DNA of 64,000 bases from Orenia metallireducens (GCF_003001995.1 NZ_PVNB01000017.1:1-64000); one strand, 5' to 3'. Shown: positions 1 through 9,307, counted from the stretch's first letter. Notes: generated by a model not told the origin, from the letters alone. Translations and numbers: made by a program.

Positions 1-72
1 GAAAGTAGCAAAATTTATTCTAAAGTTCAGAAAGCTATTAGTTCTTTTCTACGAGATGACAAGATTGCATAG
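1..72 (+). other. Possible C-terminal tail of a gene cut by the window start
   Basis: Frame 1 is open from the first base to a TAG at 70-72 and encodes 23 residues rich in Lys, Ser and Phe. No family can be named from so short a tail. It could be the end of a mobile-element protein that interrupted the PKS gene downstream, but that is only a guess. Confidence 0.2.
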
Positions 73-125
73 TCAAACTTGTAAAGTGGTGTAACAAAGA
101 TGTAGATGATGTTATTTCTTTTAAG

Positions 126-1892
126 ATGAGGAAATCACTTTCTACATTTATCAAGAAATATTCTGTAGCTAAAATGCTACAGGAATGTGGAATTGAGCCA
201 GATAGCATTTATACTCAAGGTGGTGTAGGAGAGTATGTGGCAAGTTGTATTTCTGGTATTTTATCCTTAGAAGATGCACTTGGATTATTAATAGGTGTTA
301 TAAATAACAATGAAATTCTATTAAATAATATTAAATTTAAAGAACCTGAAACAGCATTAATTCCAGAAAGAGATAAGAAGATAGAAAGTCTTTCTTACTG
401 GAAAGAAATTCTTGAGATAAAAAATAATAAGATAGAGAAAAATATCAAGAAAAACTTATCTAATAATGAAGTACTTATCGAAATAGGTTCTAAGAATATT
501 TTAGAGAACATCACTTTTGATAAAGATATATTATCAATAAATTTATTAAAAGAAGAAAGTGAAGGTACAGAGATAGCTAAATTACTCAATTTATTTGGTT
601 CATTATGGACTAAAGGCTTAAAAATTGACTGGGGGAAATTATACAGCGGATTATCTAAAAAACATATATCGCTGCCTACATACCCTTTTGATAAACAAAG
701 ATTTTGGATAGAACCTACTCAAGAAAAGACAGATAAATTGCTAAAGCAACATGATAGTCAGGTAAATGAATTAAATAAATTGGATGTTGAACAGAAAGTG
801 ATCGAGATTTGGGAAGAATTTTTAGGAGAAGAAGATATTAAGGTCAATGATAACTATTTTGATTTAGGTGGAGAATCGTTATCGGCAGTAGAAATTGTTT
901 CCGAGTTACAGAATGTATTTAAAATTGAATTAGCTTTAAATGAATTTATGGATTTGCAAACACCTAAAGTTATAGCAGAATATATAATGAAAAAGATTGA
1001 TTTTAAAAGCAATAATAAACTAATTGGTAATGAAGTAGTAACCAAAATTCAACAAGGTAAATTGTCTATTCCAATTTTCCTTGTTCATCCGGCTGGTGGT
1101 TCTATTTTGTGTTATCATCAATTAAAACGTTACTTGTCCGATAACTTTACTATTTATGGAATTCAATTCCCTGAAAGTAGAATAAAAGAAATTGGAAATT
1201 TAGGTTTAAAAGAGGTTGCAGCAGAGTATGTTAAAGAATTGAAAAAAATAAGACCTGAGGGTCCATATTTAATTGGAGGATATTCATTTGGAGGAAATGC
1301 TGCTTATGAGATGGCATTACAGCTTGAAAAAGCAGGGGATGAAGTGTTTGATATCTTTATGATGGATAGTTTAGCACCTATGTCTTATTACAAAGATAAT
1401 GCAAGTAGGGGGAACTTTGTTAAAGCTTTTCCATTAGTTGTAGATATGTATATTAATCACAATCTAAATTCAGATTTTCAAGTATTGACTGATAAATATT
1501 ATAGAGGTAATGATTTTGGTAAAATGTTTGATGCGATGAAAGAGGAATCTTTTTTTACTATGAATGTTGCAAAGGAAGATATGGAAAAGTTTTTTGAAAT
1601 ATGGGAACATAATCATAGAATATTAGGTGATTCCACAGTTGATAATAAGTTTTCAGGAAATATTGTTATGTTTAATGCTGTGGAGAAGGGAGTAGGATTA
1701 AAAAAACTTTTAGAATTACTTAATACAAGTGATTTACCAAAAGAAAAGTGGCAGACTTATATAAGAGGAAAAATGGAGATAATTGATGTACCAGGTGATC
1801 ATTTTACGTTGTTTGGTAAAGAGACTAATATTAAAGAGTTAGCTACAAAAATAAATAGTAAGTTAAATTTTTTAGTAAAAAAGGATGATTAA
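126..1892 (+). pseudogene. Remnant of a polyketide synthase terminal module (AT fragment - ACP - thioesterase)
   Basis: The product is 588 residues. Residues 1-60 align with the start of an acyltransferase (AT) domain, but the nucleophile motif GHSxGEYVAA reads QGGVGEYVAS, so the catalytic serine is gone. The middle of the AT, roughly 150 residues, is missing. Its C-terminus (VLIEIGSKNIL) and the usual post-AT linker (LPTYPFDKQRFWI) follow at about 110-195. An acyl-carrier protein with the phosphopantetheine site DLGGESLSAV lies at about 220-290. A type I thioesterase (VHPAGG, GYSFGG nucleophile elbow, C-terminal GDHFTLF) lies at about 315-580. The ACP and TE look intact. No ketosynthase precedes it, the frame is open only from about base 60, and no ribosome binding site is seen before ATG 126. 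I read it as the decayed 3' end of a PKS or PKS/NRPS gene. The Sfp-type transferase at 12578 would be its activating partner. Confidence 0.8.
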
Positions 1893-2394
1893 ATGAGTGC
1901 AAAATTTTTAAAGCGACTAATATTAAAGAAGATATTTTAAAAGAAGTTACTATGAGGTAATTAAAATAAAGAAAGATTATGGAGTAGTTCCACAGTTAGC
2001 TATTTTGATGGTTGAAGTAGAGGGAAAGGAGAAAGAGTTACTTACTCGTAATTTATCGCTACATTTTAAATTAGCAGAGAAGTTAGGTTTTGAATCCATG
2101 AGGTTAATTCAAAAGAAACTTCTGAAGGGGGAAGTTACCAGAATTATTGAAAAATATAATCAAGGTGATACTGTATAAGGCATTGTAGTTTTGTTACCTT
2201 TACCTGAGCATATGGATAAAGGTAGGATATTTAGTGCAAGTACTTTTTTAAGAGGAGGGGTAGATTTTGAAAAGATAAAAGAGCTTGCAGGCTGGCTTAC
2301 GTCTGTTCCTGCTGGAATTGGTCCAGTTGTACTTGCTGTACTTATGTGTAATGTTTTATATGCTTTGAAATACTCGCTAAATATTGATTTATAA
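1893..2394 (+). pseudogene. Broken folD (methylenetetrahydrofolate dehydrogenase/cyclohydrolase)
   Basis: FolD segments occur in the right order across frames. They are an N-terminal MSAKFLK start, VVPQLAILMV, then GIVVLLPLPEHMDK (the family's GILVQLPLPxHID motif), and finally a C-terminal GWLTSVPAGIGPVVLAVLM (family: YITPVPGGVGPMTVAMLM). The reading frame changes near 1913 and 1950. A TAA interrupts it just before GIVVLLPLP (about 2176). The NADP-binding part between LPLPEHMDK and VDFEKI has been deleted. The enzyme of one-carbon metabolism cannot be made from this copy. Confidence 0.75.
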
Positions 2395-2417
2395 AGTATT
2401 TATATTAAGGTAAGCTA

Positions 2418-2468
2418 AAATTAGGAATAGAGGATAAAGAAAGCATTATTTATCTTTTATTCCTAACT
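2418..2468 (+). terminator. Imperfect hairpin after folD remnant
   Basis: TTAGGAATA...GATAAA is repeated inverted as TTTATC...TATTCCTAA around a short loop, followed by TTTTAAT. It is compatible with an intrinsic terminator of the folD remnant. Confidence 0.4.
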
Positions 2469-2538
2469 TTTAATATCTACCTTTTTTACAATTTATTATA
2501 AGATAGAAATATTATAATTAGCCAGAGGGAATTAAACA

Positions 2539-2616
2539 ATGAAAACTTTGATTGTGTATATGTCAATTTACCAAGGAAATACAGAGAAATTAGCTATCAG
2601 TCAAAGCTATTTTTAA
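2539..2616 (+). pseudogene. Flavodoxin N-terminal fragment
   Basis: This short ORF encodes MKTLIVYMSIYQGNTEKLA and stops seven codons later. It matches the first beta-strand and FMN phosphate-binding loop of flavodoxins (IVYxSxxGNTEKLA). Nothing recognisable of the remaining ~120 residues follows. It is a truncated relic among other broken genes; 2617-2785 shows no clear gene. Confidence 0.55.
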
Positions 2617-2785
2617 TGGATGATTATTTGCTTTTAATGAAAAAGTATAGTAAAAAAGCTAAGTTATTATTATCTCTATATTATTTATAACATCTAAGTT
2701 GAAGCATTGAAGTCAATTCCTATGTCTTTAGCAAGATCTTTATATGTTTTATTTGATTTAAAATTTAATTTAACAGTATTTAGAG

Positions 2786-3124
2786 ATGGAAGGTAATCTG
2801 GTCTTTAAGTTTTCTGTTAGAATTTTAGGAGAGGCTGTTATAGAGGCTTTGAAGAAGGCAGGATTAACTAGGGATGACATTGATTACTTGATTCCACATC
2901 AGGCTAATATTAGAATCATTGATGCAGCGGCTAAAAGGTTAAAATTAAACAGGGAGCAAATTTATGTCAACCTTGATCAATATGGAAATACTTCTGCAGC
3001 ATCAATTCCTCTAGCTCTAGATGAAGCTGTGAAGCAAGCTAAGGTTAAGAGAGGAGATATAGTTGTCCTTGTTGGCTTTGGAGCAGGACTAACTTGGGGC
3101 ACTACAGTTATTGAATGGGTTTAA
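2786..3124 (+). pseudogene. 3-oxoacyl-ACP synthase III (FabH) C-terminal fragment
   Basis: The 112 residues correspond to the C-terminal third of FabH. They start at the family motif MxGxxVFKFAV and include [13 protein letters not shown] (His of the Cys-His-Asn triad), [10 protein letters not shown] (Asn of the triad) and [10 protein letters not shown]. The N-terminal ~210 residues, including the active-site cysteine, are absent, so it cannot condense acetyl-CoA with malonyl-ACP. It lies 16 bp before an intact fabK, as in a former fatty-acid or polyketide operon. Confidence 0.85.
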
Positions 3125-3140
3125 AGGGAGGTAGATTAAA

Positions 3141-4085
3141 ATGATTAAGACAGAATTATGCAGGTTATTAGATATAGACTATCCAGTGATTCAAGGTGGA
3201 ATGGCTTGGATTGCTACTGGAGAGTTAGCAACGGCAGTCTCTCAAGCTGGAGGTTTAGGTATTATAGGAGCAGGTAATGCCCCTGCTGATCTTGTCAGAG
3301 AAGAGATACAAAAAGTTAAGAAGGTAACAGCTAAACCCTTTGGGGTTAATGTAATGTTATTGTCTCCCTATGTAGATGAAGTCATAGAGGTTGTAATTGA
3401 AGAGAAGGTTCCTGTAGTTACTACAGGGGCTGGCAATCCAGGAAAGTATATAGAAGATTTAAAAGAGGCTGGAATAATGATAATCCCTGTTGTCCCTTCA
3501 GTTGCACTTGCTAAAAGAATGGCCCGTTTGGGTGTTGATGCGATTATTGCAGAAGGAAGTGAAGCAGGAGGTCATATTGGTGAGTTAACTACAATGCCTT
3601 TAATTCCTCAAATTGTTAGGTCAGTTGATTTGCCAGTAATTGCAGCAGGAGGAGTTGCTGATGGTTATGGTTTAGCAGCTGTACTTTCATTAGGTGCAGT
3701 AGGGGTACAGGTTGGTACCCGTTTTATCTGTGCTAAAGAGTGTACAGCCCATGAAAATTACAAGAAGGCTATTTTAAAAGCAAGGGATAGAGATGCGATA
3801 GTTACGGCTCGTTCTACTGGTCATCCAGTTAGAAACCTTAAGAATAAATTAACTCGTCAAATTCAAGCTATAGAGCAAAAAGGAGCCCTGAAAGAAGAGA
3901 TTGAAACGTTAGGTATTGGAAGATTGAGAAGGGCAGTAGTTGATGGAGATGTAATTGAGGGAACCGTTATGGCTGGTCAAGTAGCTGCGATGGTAACAAA
4001 GGTAGAGCCAGCAGAGGATATTATCCTTGATATTGTTGAAGGTGCAGAGAAGGTAATGAAGAAGAATTGTGAATTAATAGTTTGA
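3141..4085 (+). CDS. fabK: Enoyl-ACP reductase II (FabK)
   Basis: This is a full-length 314-residue FMN-dependent enoyl-ACP reductase of the nitronate-monooxygenase fold. It catalyses the last reduction of each fatty-acid elongation round in the cytoplasm. Diagnostic stretches are YPVIQGGMAWIATGELA near the N-terminus, EGSEAGGHIG (FMN phosphate and catalytic His) at about 138-147, and VIAAGGVADG plus VQVGTRF further on. A GGAGG ribosome site sits about 10 bp before ATG 3141. Its partner fabH is truncated just upstream, and the rest of a fab operon is missing. It may be a stranded survivor of a secondary fatty-acid or polyketide locus rather than the housekeeping copy. Confidence 0.93.
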   Translation: MIKTELCRLLDIDYPVIQGGMAWIATGELATAVSQAGGLGIIGAGNAPADLVREEIQKVKKVTAKPFGVNVMLLSPYVDEVIEVVIEEKVPVVTTGAGNPGKYIEDLKEAGIMIIPVVPSVALAKRMARLGVDAIIAEGSEAGGHIGELTTMPLIPQIVRSVDLPVIAAGGVADGYGLAAVLSLGAVGVQVGTRFICAKECTAHENYKKAILKARDRDAIVTARSTGHPVRNLKNKLTRQIQAIEQKGALKEEIETLGIGRLRRAVVDGDVIEGTVMAGQVAAMVTKVEPAEDIILDIVEGAEKVMKKNCELIV

Positions 4086-4094
4086 AAGCAATAA

Positions 4095-4185
4095 CTAGGA
4101 AGAGTAAAATTATTTGGTTTTTAGTTGTAGTATCAATAGGGATTACCTATTAGGGGTATAGTTATTTTTGTTAGCGATTTGTATT
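4095..4185 (+). pseudogene. Fragment homologous to the 3' end of the RND transporter gene
   Basis: The DNA here matches the end of the RND gene at 9140-9230 almost base for base in places, for example TTTTTAGTTGTAGT followed by CAATAGG, then TATTAGGGG, then TTTGTATTA. It encoded FLVVVSIG...LLG before small deletions broke the frame. It is a decayed duplicate of the last transmembrane helix of an MmpL-like protein, cut off on its right side by the IS30 remnant. Confidence 0.6.
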
Positions 4186-4692
4186 AGTTTTAACAGAAAG
4201 ATATAGTAGAAAAGAAATAATTGAGAAAATACTTAATAAGAAATAAGAGGCAGTTATTAATGGATTGGATCGAATAGAAAGAAGGATAGATGTAAAAAAG
4301 CTTAGAGATTTATTTAAGACAATAACAATAGATAATGGTAAAGAATTTTATGATTATGAAGGGGTAGAGACGTCATTTACCAAAAGTAGTATTCCAAGAA
4401 CAAAACAGTATTATGCTGGTTCTTATTGTTCATGACAAAGGGGCAGTAATGAAAATTTAAATAAAATGATTAGAAGGTTCTTTCCAAAAGGAACTAGTTT
4501 TAAAGATATTAGTAGAAACGAAATTAAAAGAATTGAAAGATGGACAAATAATTATCCTAGAGAGATGTTTGGTTTTAAGAGTGCAAATGATATATTTAAA
4601 AAAACAGTTAAAAGCTGCTTAGAGTTTATGTTATATTTGAGGTATAAATATCTTAGAAAAAATCGTGCATTCTATATTGCAGTTCTTACTAC
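4186..4692 (+). pseudogene. Degenerate IS30-family transposase and right end
   Basis: In one frame the sequence encodes the C-terminal DDE half of an IS30 transposase: RKEIIEKI, FKTITIDNGKEF (second catalytic Asp), then RGSNENLNKMIRRFFPKGT (catalytic Glu), then NNYPREMFGFKSAND. Two in-frame stops (TAA near 4245 and TGA at 4433) and loss of the whole N-terminal half make it dead. The AT-rich stretch near 4668-4690 (TGCATTCTATATTGCAGT) resembles the TGCAxTT...ATTGCA ends of IS30 elements. Confidence 0.8.
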
Positions 4693-4749
4693 TTTTTCTA
4701 GAGTTGAAAAAATTTGCGTTATATCCATAATTCGGCTATTCTTATTCAT

Positions 4750-4819
4750 AGGAACACCTCTTTATAGTATTTGTGGTGAATACTATAAAGAGGTGTTCCT
4801 TTCTTTATTTTTTTTATTT
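4750..4819 (+). terminator. 22-bp perfect inverted repeat with T-rich tail
   Basis: Bases 4750-4771 are exactly complementary to 4779-4800 around the 7-nt loop TGTGGTG, and the tail is TTCTTTATTTTTTTTATTT. It works as a strong intrinsic terminator on the plus strand. The unusually long arms could also be the trace of a small palindromic element beside the IS30 remnant. Confidence 0.8.
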
Positions 4820-4926
4820 ACTTTTTAGGGATAACCAACACGCCTGTAAGCATATAGATTTTTTGGAATGCTATTAAAATATAGATAAGTTTTATTGAAT
4901 TAAAAGAATGTTCAGAGGTGATCAAA

Positions 4927-5766
4927 GTGGAGATTAACAAGTTAACAAGAATATATTTTTCACCAACTAAGACAACTCAACAGGTTATTAATCAAATTAC
5001 AAAAAGTATGAAAGTTAAGAATATAAGAACAATAAACTTAACTGAGCCAAATATTCGTAAAAATTTAAACATTAATTTTGATGATAAAGAAGTTTTAATC
5101 ATTGGAGTTCCAGTTTATGGAGCAAGAATACCTGATATTCTTTTACCTTATTTAAAAAAATTAAGAGGGAATAATCAACCAGTTATATTAGTTTCTGTTT
5201 ATGGTAATGTTGAGCCAGGAATAGCTCTCAAACAGTTATATTATCTGTTGAAGAAGAGAAAGTTTAAAATAATAGGGGCTTCTTCTTTTATTGGAGAGCA
5301 TTCATTTTCTTATGAAAAAATAAAATTAGCTATAGGTCGTCCAGATATGTGTGATTTATATAAAGCAAAAGAATTTGGGGAAAAAGTAGTAGAAAAATTA
5401 AAGCAGATAAATGATTTACAAAGTATATCAGAAATAAAGATTACTGAGCAATCTACCTTGTTAGCAAGGTTAATTCCTATTATTGCAAAAGTTTTGCCTA
5501 AAGATGGTGCAAAATTATTTGCTAAAATTCCTGTAATAGATAAAAATAAATGTAATGGATGTAAAAAATGTGTTGAGATTTGTTCTACGAAAGCAATTAA
5601 TGAACAAAAACTGGAAGTAAATAAAAAGATTTGTTTGCGTTGTTATGCTTGTGTGAAATATTGCCCATTAAATGCAAAGGAGATAGAATTTAATATGGAG
5701 TGGCTTGTAAAGAAATTTTTAAATAAAAAAGGGAGAAAGCGTAAAGAACCTAAAATTTATATTTGA
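4927..5766 (+). CDS. EFR1-type flavodoxin-ferredoxin fusion protein
   Basis: The 279-residue protein joins a flavodoxin-like N-terminal domain (YFSPTKTT phosphate loop near residue 10; GVPVYGARIPD at about 58) to two C-terminal 4Fe-4S ferredoxin motifs. These are CNGCKKCVEIC (about 199-209) and CLRCYACVKYCP (about 224-235). Members of this family (EFrodoxin 1) are predicted cytoplasmic electron carriers in anaerobes; the partner here is unknown. GTG 4918 would lie inside the AGAGGTG ribosome site, so I prefer GTG 4927, eight bases after it. It stands alone between two dead insertion sequences and appears intact. Confidence 0.85.
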   Translation: MEINKLTRIYFSPTKTTQQVINQITKSMKVKNIRTINLTEPNIRKNLNINFDDKEVLIIGVPVYGARIPDILLPYLKKLRGNNQPVILVSVYGNVEPGIALKQLYYLLKKRKFKIIGASSFIGEHSFSYEKIKLAIGRPDMCDLYKAKEFGEKVVEKLKQINDLQSISEIKITEQSTLLARLIPIIAKVLPKDGAKLFAKIPVIDKNKCNGCKKCVEICSTKAINEQKLEVNKKICLRCYACVKYCPLNAKEIEFNMEWLVKKFLNKKGRKRKEPKIYI

Positions 5767-5810
5767 AGAGATTTGGTTGCTATACTAGCGTCTATACACT
5801 TTCTTATGGA

Positions 5811-6099
5811 TCACAGACTGAATTCCAAGTTCCTTTTAAGATATTTAATTTCTTCTTCCAATGAGTTGAATTTTGTTTTAGGTCTACCTTTTCTTTTCCC
5901 TCTAAATTTACCTCTTATTTCTTCATTAAAAGCAGATTTGCCTTTTTCATTATAGTGTTTAACCCAAAGATAAACTCTGTTTTTATCAGATGATTCAAGT
6001 ATTTTAGCTATAGTAGGTGCACCAATATTTTCATTCAAATACATATTAACAGCTTTAAGTTTAATTTTTTTTACTGTATATCTTATTAGTTTTTGACAT
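5811..6099 (-). pseudogene. Degenerate IS3-family (IS150-like) OrfA
   Basis: The minus strand encodes a helix-turn-helix protein. It begins MSKTNKIYSKK, shifts frame near 6065, and continues IKLKAVNMYLNENIGAPTIAKIL, VYLWVKHYNEKG and a basic KGRPKTK tail with EEEIKYLK. This order is typical of IS3-family OrfA. The frameshift and the early stop at 5811 before any OrfB leave no functional transposase. CCCCCTATATAGTA near 6105 and TACTATAAGGGG near 6167 form an imperfect inverted pair that may mark the element's end. Confidence 0.65.
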
Positions 6100-6288
6100 A
6101 GAAAAACCCCCTATATAGTAGTCACTGTACCTTTATCATTATAAGGAACTTTTTTTAATGTGTTTACTATAAGGGGATTATACTAAGAAGGGAGTTTTCT
6201 TTTATTTTGTATTAATAATTAAATTTGTTAAAATTTTTATATTATTATTAGGACTATAATTTTTGCCAGAATTCAATGTAAATATTTG

Positions 6289-6317
6289 TTGACAAAAGTT
6301 AATATATGGATTATAAT
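6289..6317 (+). promoter_or_regulatory. Sigma-A type promoter for marR
   Basis: TTGACA at 6289-6294 and TATAAT at 6312-6317 are separated by 17 bases, a consensus match. It lies 60 bp before the marR start. The palindrome-like AGTTCGAAGTTCG and AATATTATTAATATT just downstream could be an autoregulatory MarR operator. Confidence 0.75.
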
Positions 6318-6376
6318 TATGGCAGATAGTTCGAAGTTCGTAATATTATTAATATTTTGATAAGGTGGTTTTAATT

Positions 6377-6805
6377 ATGAATTTAGATGAGAGAATAAAT
6401 ATAGCAGAAAGAATTTTAACAGATTTCGTAGAAATAATTTTTGAACATGTTTCTGAAGTAGATAAAGACTTTAGTATCGAGGAGCATTTTTTAATTGAGT
6501 TAATTGGTCAAAGAGAATCTGCAACTATGTCAGAATTAGCTTCATTTTTCTCTACTCCACCAACTACTATGACAAGTATTGTTAATCGTTTAATTGAAAA
6601 AGGATATCTCAGTCGATGTCGAAGTGAGAAGGATAGACGTGTTGTTTTAATAAGTCTCTCTGCTAAGGGGGAAGAATATTATCGAAATCATAAACAAGAA
6701 TATAAGGGCATATTTAAAAAATATTTATTTAATCTTTCTGAAGAGGAGCTGAAAAAAACTTCTCAATTATTAGCTAAAGTTAAGAAAGCGTTATTAAATA
6801 AATAG
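6377..6805 (+). CDS. MarR-family transcriptional regulator
   Basis: This winged-helix dimer regulator of about 142 residues carries the MarR signature (MSELASFFSTPPTTMTSIVNRLIEKGYLSR followed by the wing SEKDRRVVLISLSAKG). ATG 6377 is chosen over GTG 6365 because GTG 6365 overlaps the AAGGTGG ribosome site at 6362-6368. It stands just upstream of, and co-directional with, the RND/LolA-like/beta-barrel genes and most likely controls them. MarR proteins usually release DNA when they bind small aromatic or lipophilic ligands; the ligand here is unknown. Confidence 0.88.
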   Translation: MNLDERINIAERILTDFVEIIFEHVSEVDKDFSIEEHFLIELIGQRESATMSELASFFSTPPTTMTSIVNRLIEKGYLSRCRSEKDRRVVLISLSAKGEEYYRNHKQEYKGIFKKYLFNLSEEELKKTSQLLAKVKKALLNK

Positions 6806-7003
6806 GAGTCAAGTATTTTTATATTGAAGAGAGTATATTTTTTCTAAATACTGCGAAAAATGAATTATTCCAAAATAGAATTAATTTAGTATAAAAATGG
6901 AAAAAGTTATCATTTTTATTGTTAGTTGATAATGAGTATTAAAATTATTATTTTAATGCTTTAAAATAAATTATAAGTTTATAATAAGGAGATGAGTTGT
7001 TTT

Positions 7004-9307
7004 ATGAACAAAGTATCAAATTTTTCTATTCGCCATCCATGGATAGTTATTAGTTTATTTTTATTAATTACAGTTTGGTTTGCTTTACAAATTCCAAAGG
7101 TGGAGATGGATCCTAGTCTTAAAGGATTGATACCTGAACATATGACTTCGAGAGTAAATCTGGATAAAATTGAAGATGTCTTTGGTGGAACTGATGCGAT
7201 AATGATTATTTTAGAAACAGATGATATCTTAAATGCAAAAACTTTAAATAGAGCGAAAAAGATATCAGATGAGTTAGAAACTTGGGAAGAGATAGATAAA
7301 GTAAATAGTCCTTTTACTGTACAGGATATAAGAGGAGAAGATTATATGCTGATTGTTGAGGATGCTATTGAAACAATACCTCAAAGTGATAAACAAGAAG
7401 AAGTAATAAAAGAAAGAATAAAAAATAATGAGTTGATTTATGGTAGTATAATCTCTAGAGATTTTAAAGCAATGGCAATTATAGGAGTCTTAAAAGATGA
7501 TGTTACAGATGATTTAATATTAACAAAGGTTAATAAACTAATAGAAGATATACCTGGAGATGAAGAAGTTAAGTTAGCTGGGATGCCAATAATCAGAGCA
7601 GAGGTTAGTAAAAATACTCAAAGTGATATGAAGAAGTTGATGCCCTTAGCTTTATTGATTATGTTGGTATTCTTATATCTATGTTTTAGACAGTTTAGGG
7701 GTGTATTATTACCTTTTATGGTAGTAGTGATGTCTATTATTATTTCAATGGGATTAATTCCAATGTTAAATTGGAAGATATATTTGATTACAGTTATTTT
7801 ACCAATGTCTTTAATAGCAATAGCTAATGATTATGGAATCCATATTATTGCTCATTATCAGGAAGAGAATACTTCAAAAGTAAATTTGAGTGAAGAAAAG
7901 TTAGTAGCTAAAGTGGTTTCAAGCTTAGGAGCACCAATTATCGCTGCAGGACTTACTACAATAGCAGGAATGTTATGTTTAATGACACATATTATGGTGC
8001 CTGCCAAGGAACTTGGCATCCTTGCTGCAATAGGGATTGGTTTTGCATTGATAGCTAGTATAACATTTATACCAGCTGTAATGGTTCTTTTACCTAAAGC
8101 TAAGCCAATAGAAACTGCTGTTGGAGAAGGAAAGAAGGGGTTATTAGAAAGATTACTTGATTTTACTGCCAATTTTGTAACAGTTAATCCTAAGAAGATA
8201 ACTATAGTGTTTATTGTAATTGTAGCTTTAATTTCTTTAGGAGTCTTTTATCTGAAGATAGATACTAATCCAGTTAATTATTTTAAAGAGGATTCAAGTG
8301 TTACTAAGGCTACTAATGCAGGTAATAAATATTTTGGAGGAGCTAATACTATCTCAATAATGGCAGAAGGTGATATTACAGACCCTAAAGTAATGGAAAA
8401 AATAAGCAATTTTGAAGAAACGATTATCAAGCATAAAAATGTTGGAGATGTAGGAGCAATTTCTAAGATAATGAGAAAGATGAACAAAGAGCTTCATAGT
8501 GGGGATGAAAGATTTGATACAATTCCTGATAATAAAAATGCTATTCCTCAATATTTTATGTTATACGAAAGTTCTGGTGATCTTAAAAAATTAGTAGATT
8601 TTGAGCGTAAACATGCTTTAATTACTGCTAAGATACCTACTAATAGTACTGGAGATATCCAAGAACTAGTTGGATATATCAGAGATTACATTAAGAAGGA
8701 TAAAGATTCACCATTAAAAATTGTAGGAGGCTTTGGTGATTTACAATCTGAATTAAGTGATGCAGTAGTTAAAGGGCAGTTAATGAGTTTAATTACAGCA
8801 GCTATAGTTGTAGGTATAATTGTAATGTTCTTATTTAGATCACCAGTTGCTGGTGTAATGTCTATAATACCTTTATCTCTAGCTATAGTTAGCTTATTTG
8901 GGTTAATGGGATTTTTTAAGATTGAGTTAAATATAGCAACAGCTTTATTATCGTCTGTAATGGTTGGAGTAGGGGTTGATTATACAATTCATTTCTTATG
9001 GAGATATCGTGAAGAGAAAAAAGTCAGAAATACTGTAGAAGCAATTAGGATTACATTAACAACAACAGGAAGAGGGATAGTTTTTAATGCTTTATCAGTT
9101 GTTATTGGGTTTGTAGCCTTAATGATTTCCGATTTCCTACCAGTGAAGTTCTTTGGATTTTTAGTTGTAGTTTCAATAGGAGCTTGCTTATTAGGGGCAT
9201 TATTGTTTTTACCAGCGCTTTGTATTATCTTTAAACCTAAGTTTCTAGAAACTAAACCCCAAGAGAAGATTAAAGGGGTTGCGGAAAGAGTTGAATATCA
9301 AAACTAA
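7004..9307 (+). CDS. MmpL-like RND superfamily transporter
   Basis: The product of about 767 residues shows the duplicated RND layout. A first membrane helix (about 10-30) is followed by an extracytoplasmic domain (about 35-205) and five helices (about 210-365). A second helix and a second extracytoplasmic domain (about 395-590) are followed by five more helices (about 595-745). Its length and arrangement fit the MMPL/HpnN-type lipid exporters rather than the ~1000-residue drug pumps. ATG 7004 is preferred to ATG 6992, which touches the AAGGAG ribosome site. With the LolA-like protein and the beta-barrel downstream it probably moves a lipid or lipophilic product from the inner membrane towards the outer membrane. 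A broken copy of its 3' end lies at 4095-4185. Confidence 0.88.
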   Translation: MNKVSNFSIRHPWIVISLFLLITVWFALQIPKVEMDPSLKGLIPEHMTSRVNLDKIEDVFGGTDAIMIILETDDILNAKTLNRAKKISDELETWEEIDKVNSPFTVQDIRGEDYMLIVEDAIETIPQSDKQEEVIKERIKNNELIYGSIISRDFKAMAIIGVLKDDVTDDLILTKVNKLIEDIPGDEEVKLAGMPIIRAEVSKNTQSDMKKLMPLALLIMLVFLYLCFRQFRGVLLPFMVVVMSIIISMGLIPMLNWKIYLITVILPMSLIAIANDYGIHIIAHYQEENTSKVNLSEEKLVAKVVSSLGAPIIAAGLTTIAGMLCLMTHIMVPAKELGILAAIGIGFALIASITFIPAVMVLLPKAKPIETAVGEGKKGLLERLLDFTANFVTVNPKKITIVFIVIVALISLGVFYLKIDTNPVNYFKEDSSVTKATNAGNKYFGGANTISIMAEGDITDPKVMEKISNFEETIIKHKNVGDVGAISKIMRKMNKELHSGDERFDTIPDNKNAIPQYFMLYESSGDLKKLVDFERKHALITAKIPTNSTGDIQELVGYIRDYIKKDKDSPLKIVGGFGDLQSELSDAVVKGQLMSLITAAIVVGIIVMFLFRSPVAGVMSIIPLSLAIVSLFGLMGFFKIELNIATALLSSVMVGVGVDYTIHFLWRYREEKKVRNTVEAIRITLTTTGRGIVFNALSVVIGFVALMISDFLPVKFFGFLVVVSIGACLLGALLFLPALCIIFKPKFLETKPQEKIKGVAERVEYQN

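Noticed and set aside
126-1892. Functional PKS protein
   Set aside because: The AT nucleophile is missing, half of the AT is deleted and no ketosynthase precedes it, so chain building is not possible from this gene alone.
4466-4828. 120-residue ORF as an independent gene
   Set aside because: Its first part is the C-terminal end of the IS30 transposase in the same frame as the upstream DNG motif; the rest runs through non-coding DNA and into the 4750 hairpin.
5773-5955. Plus-strand ORF over the IS3 remnant
   Set aside because: It is the antisense shadow of orfA, whose helix-turn-helix motifs are clear on the minus strand.
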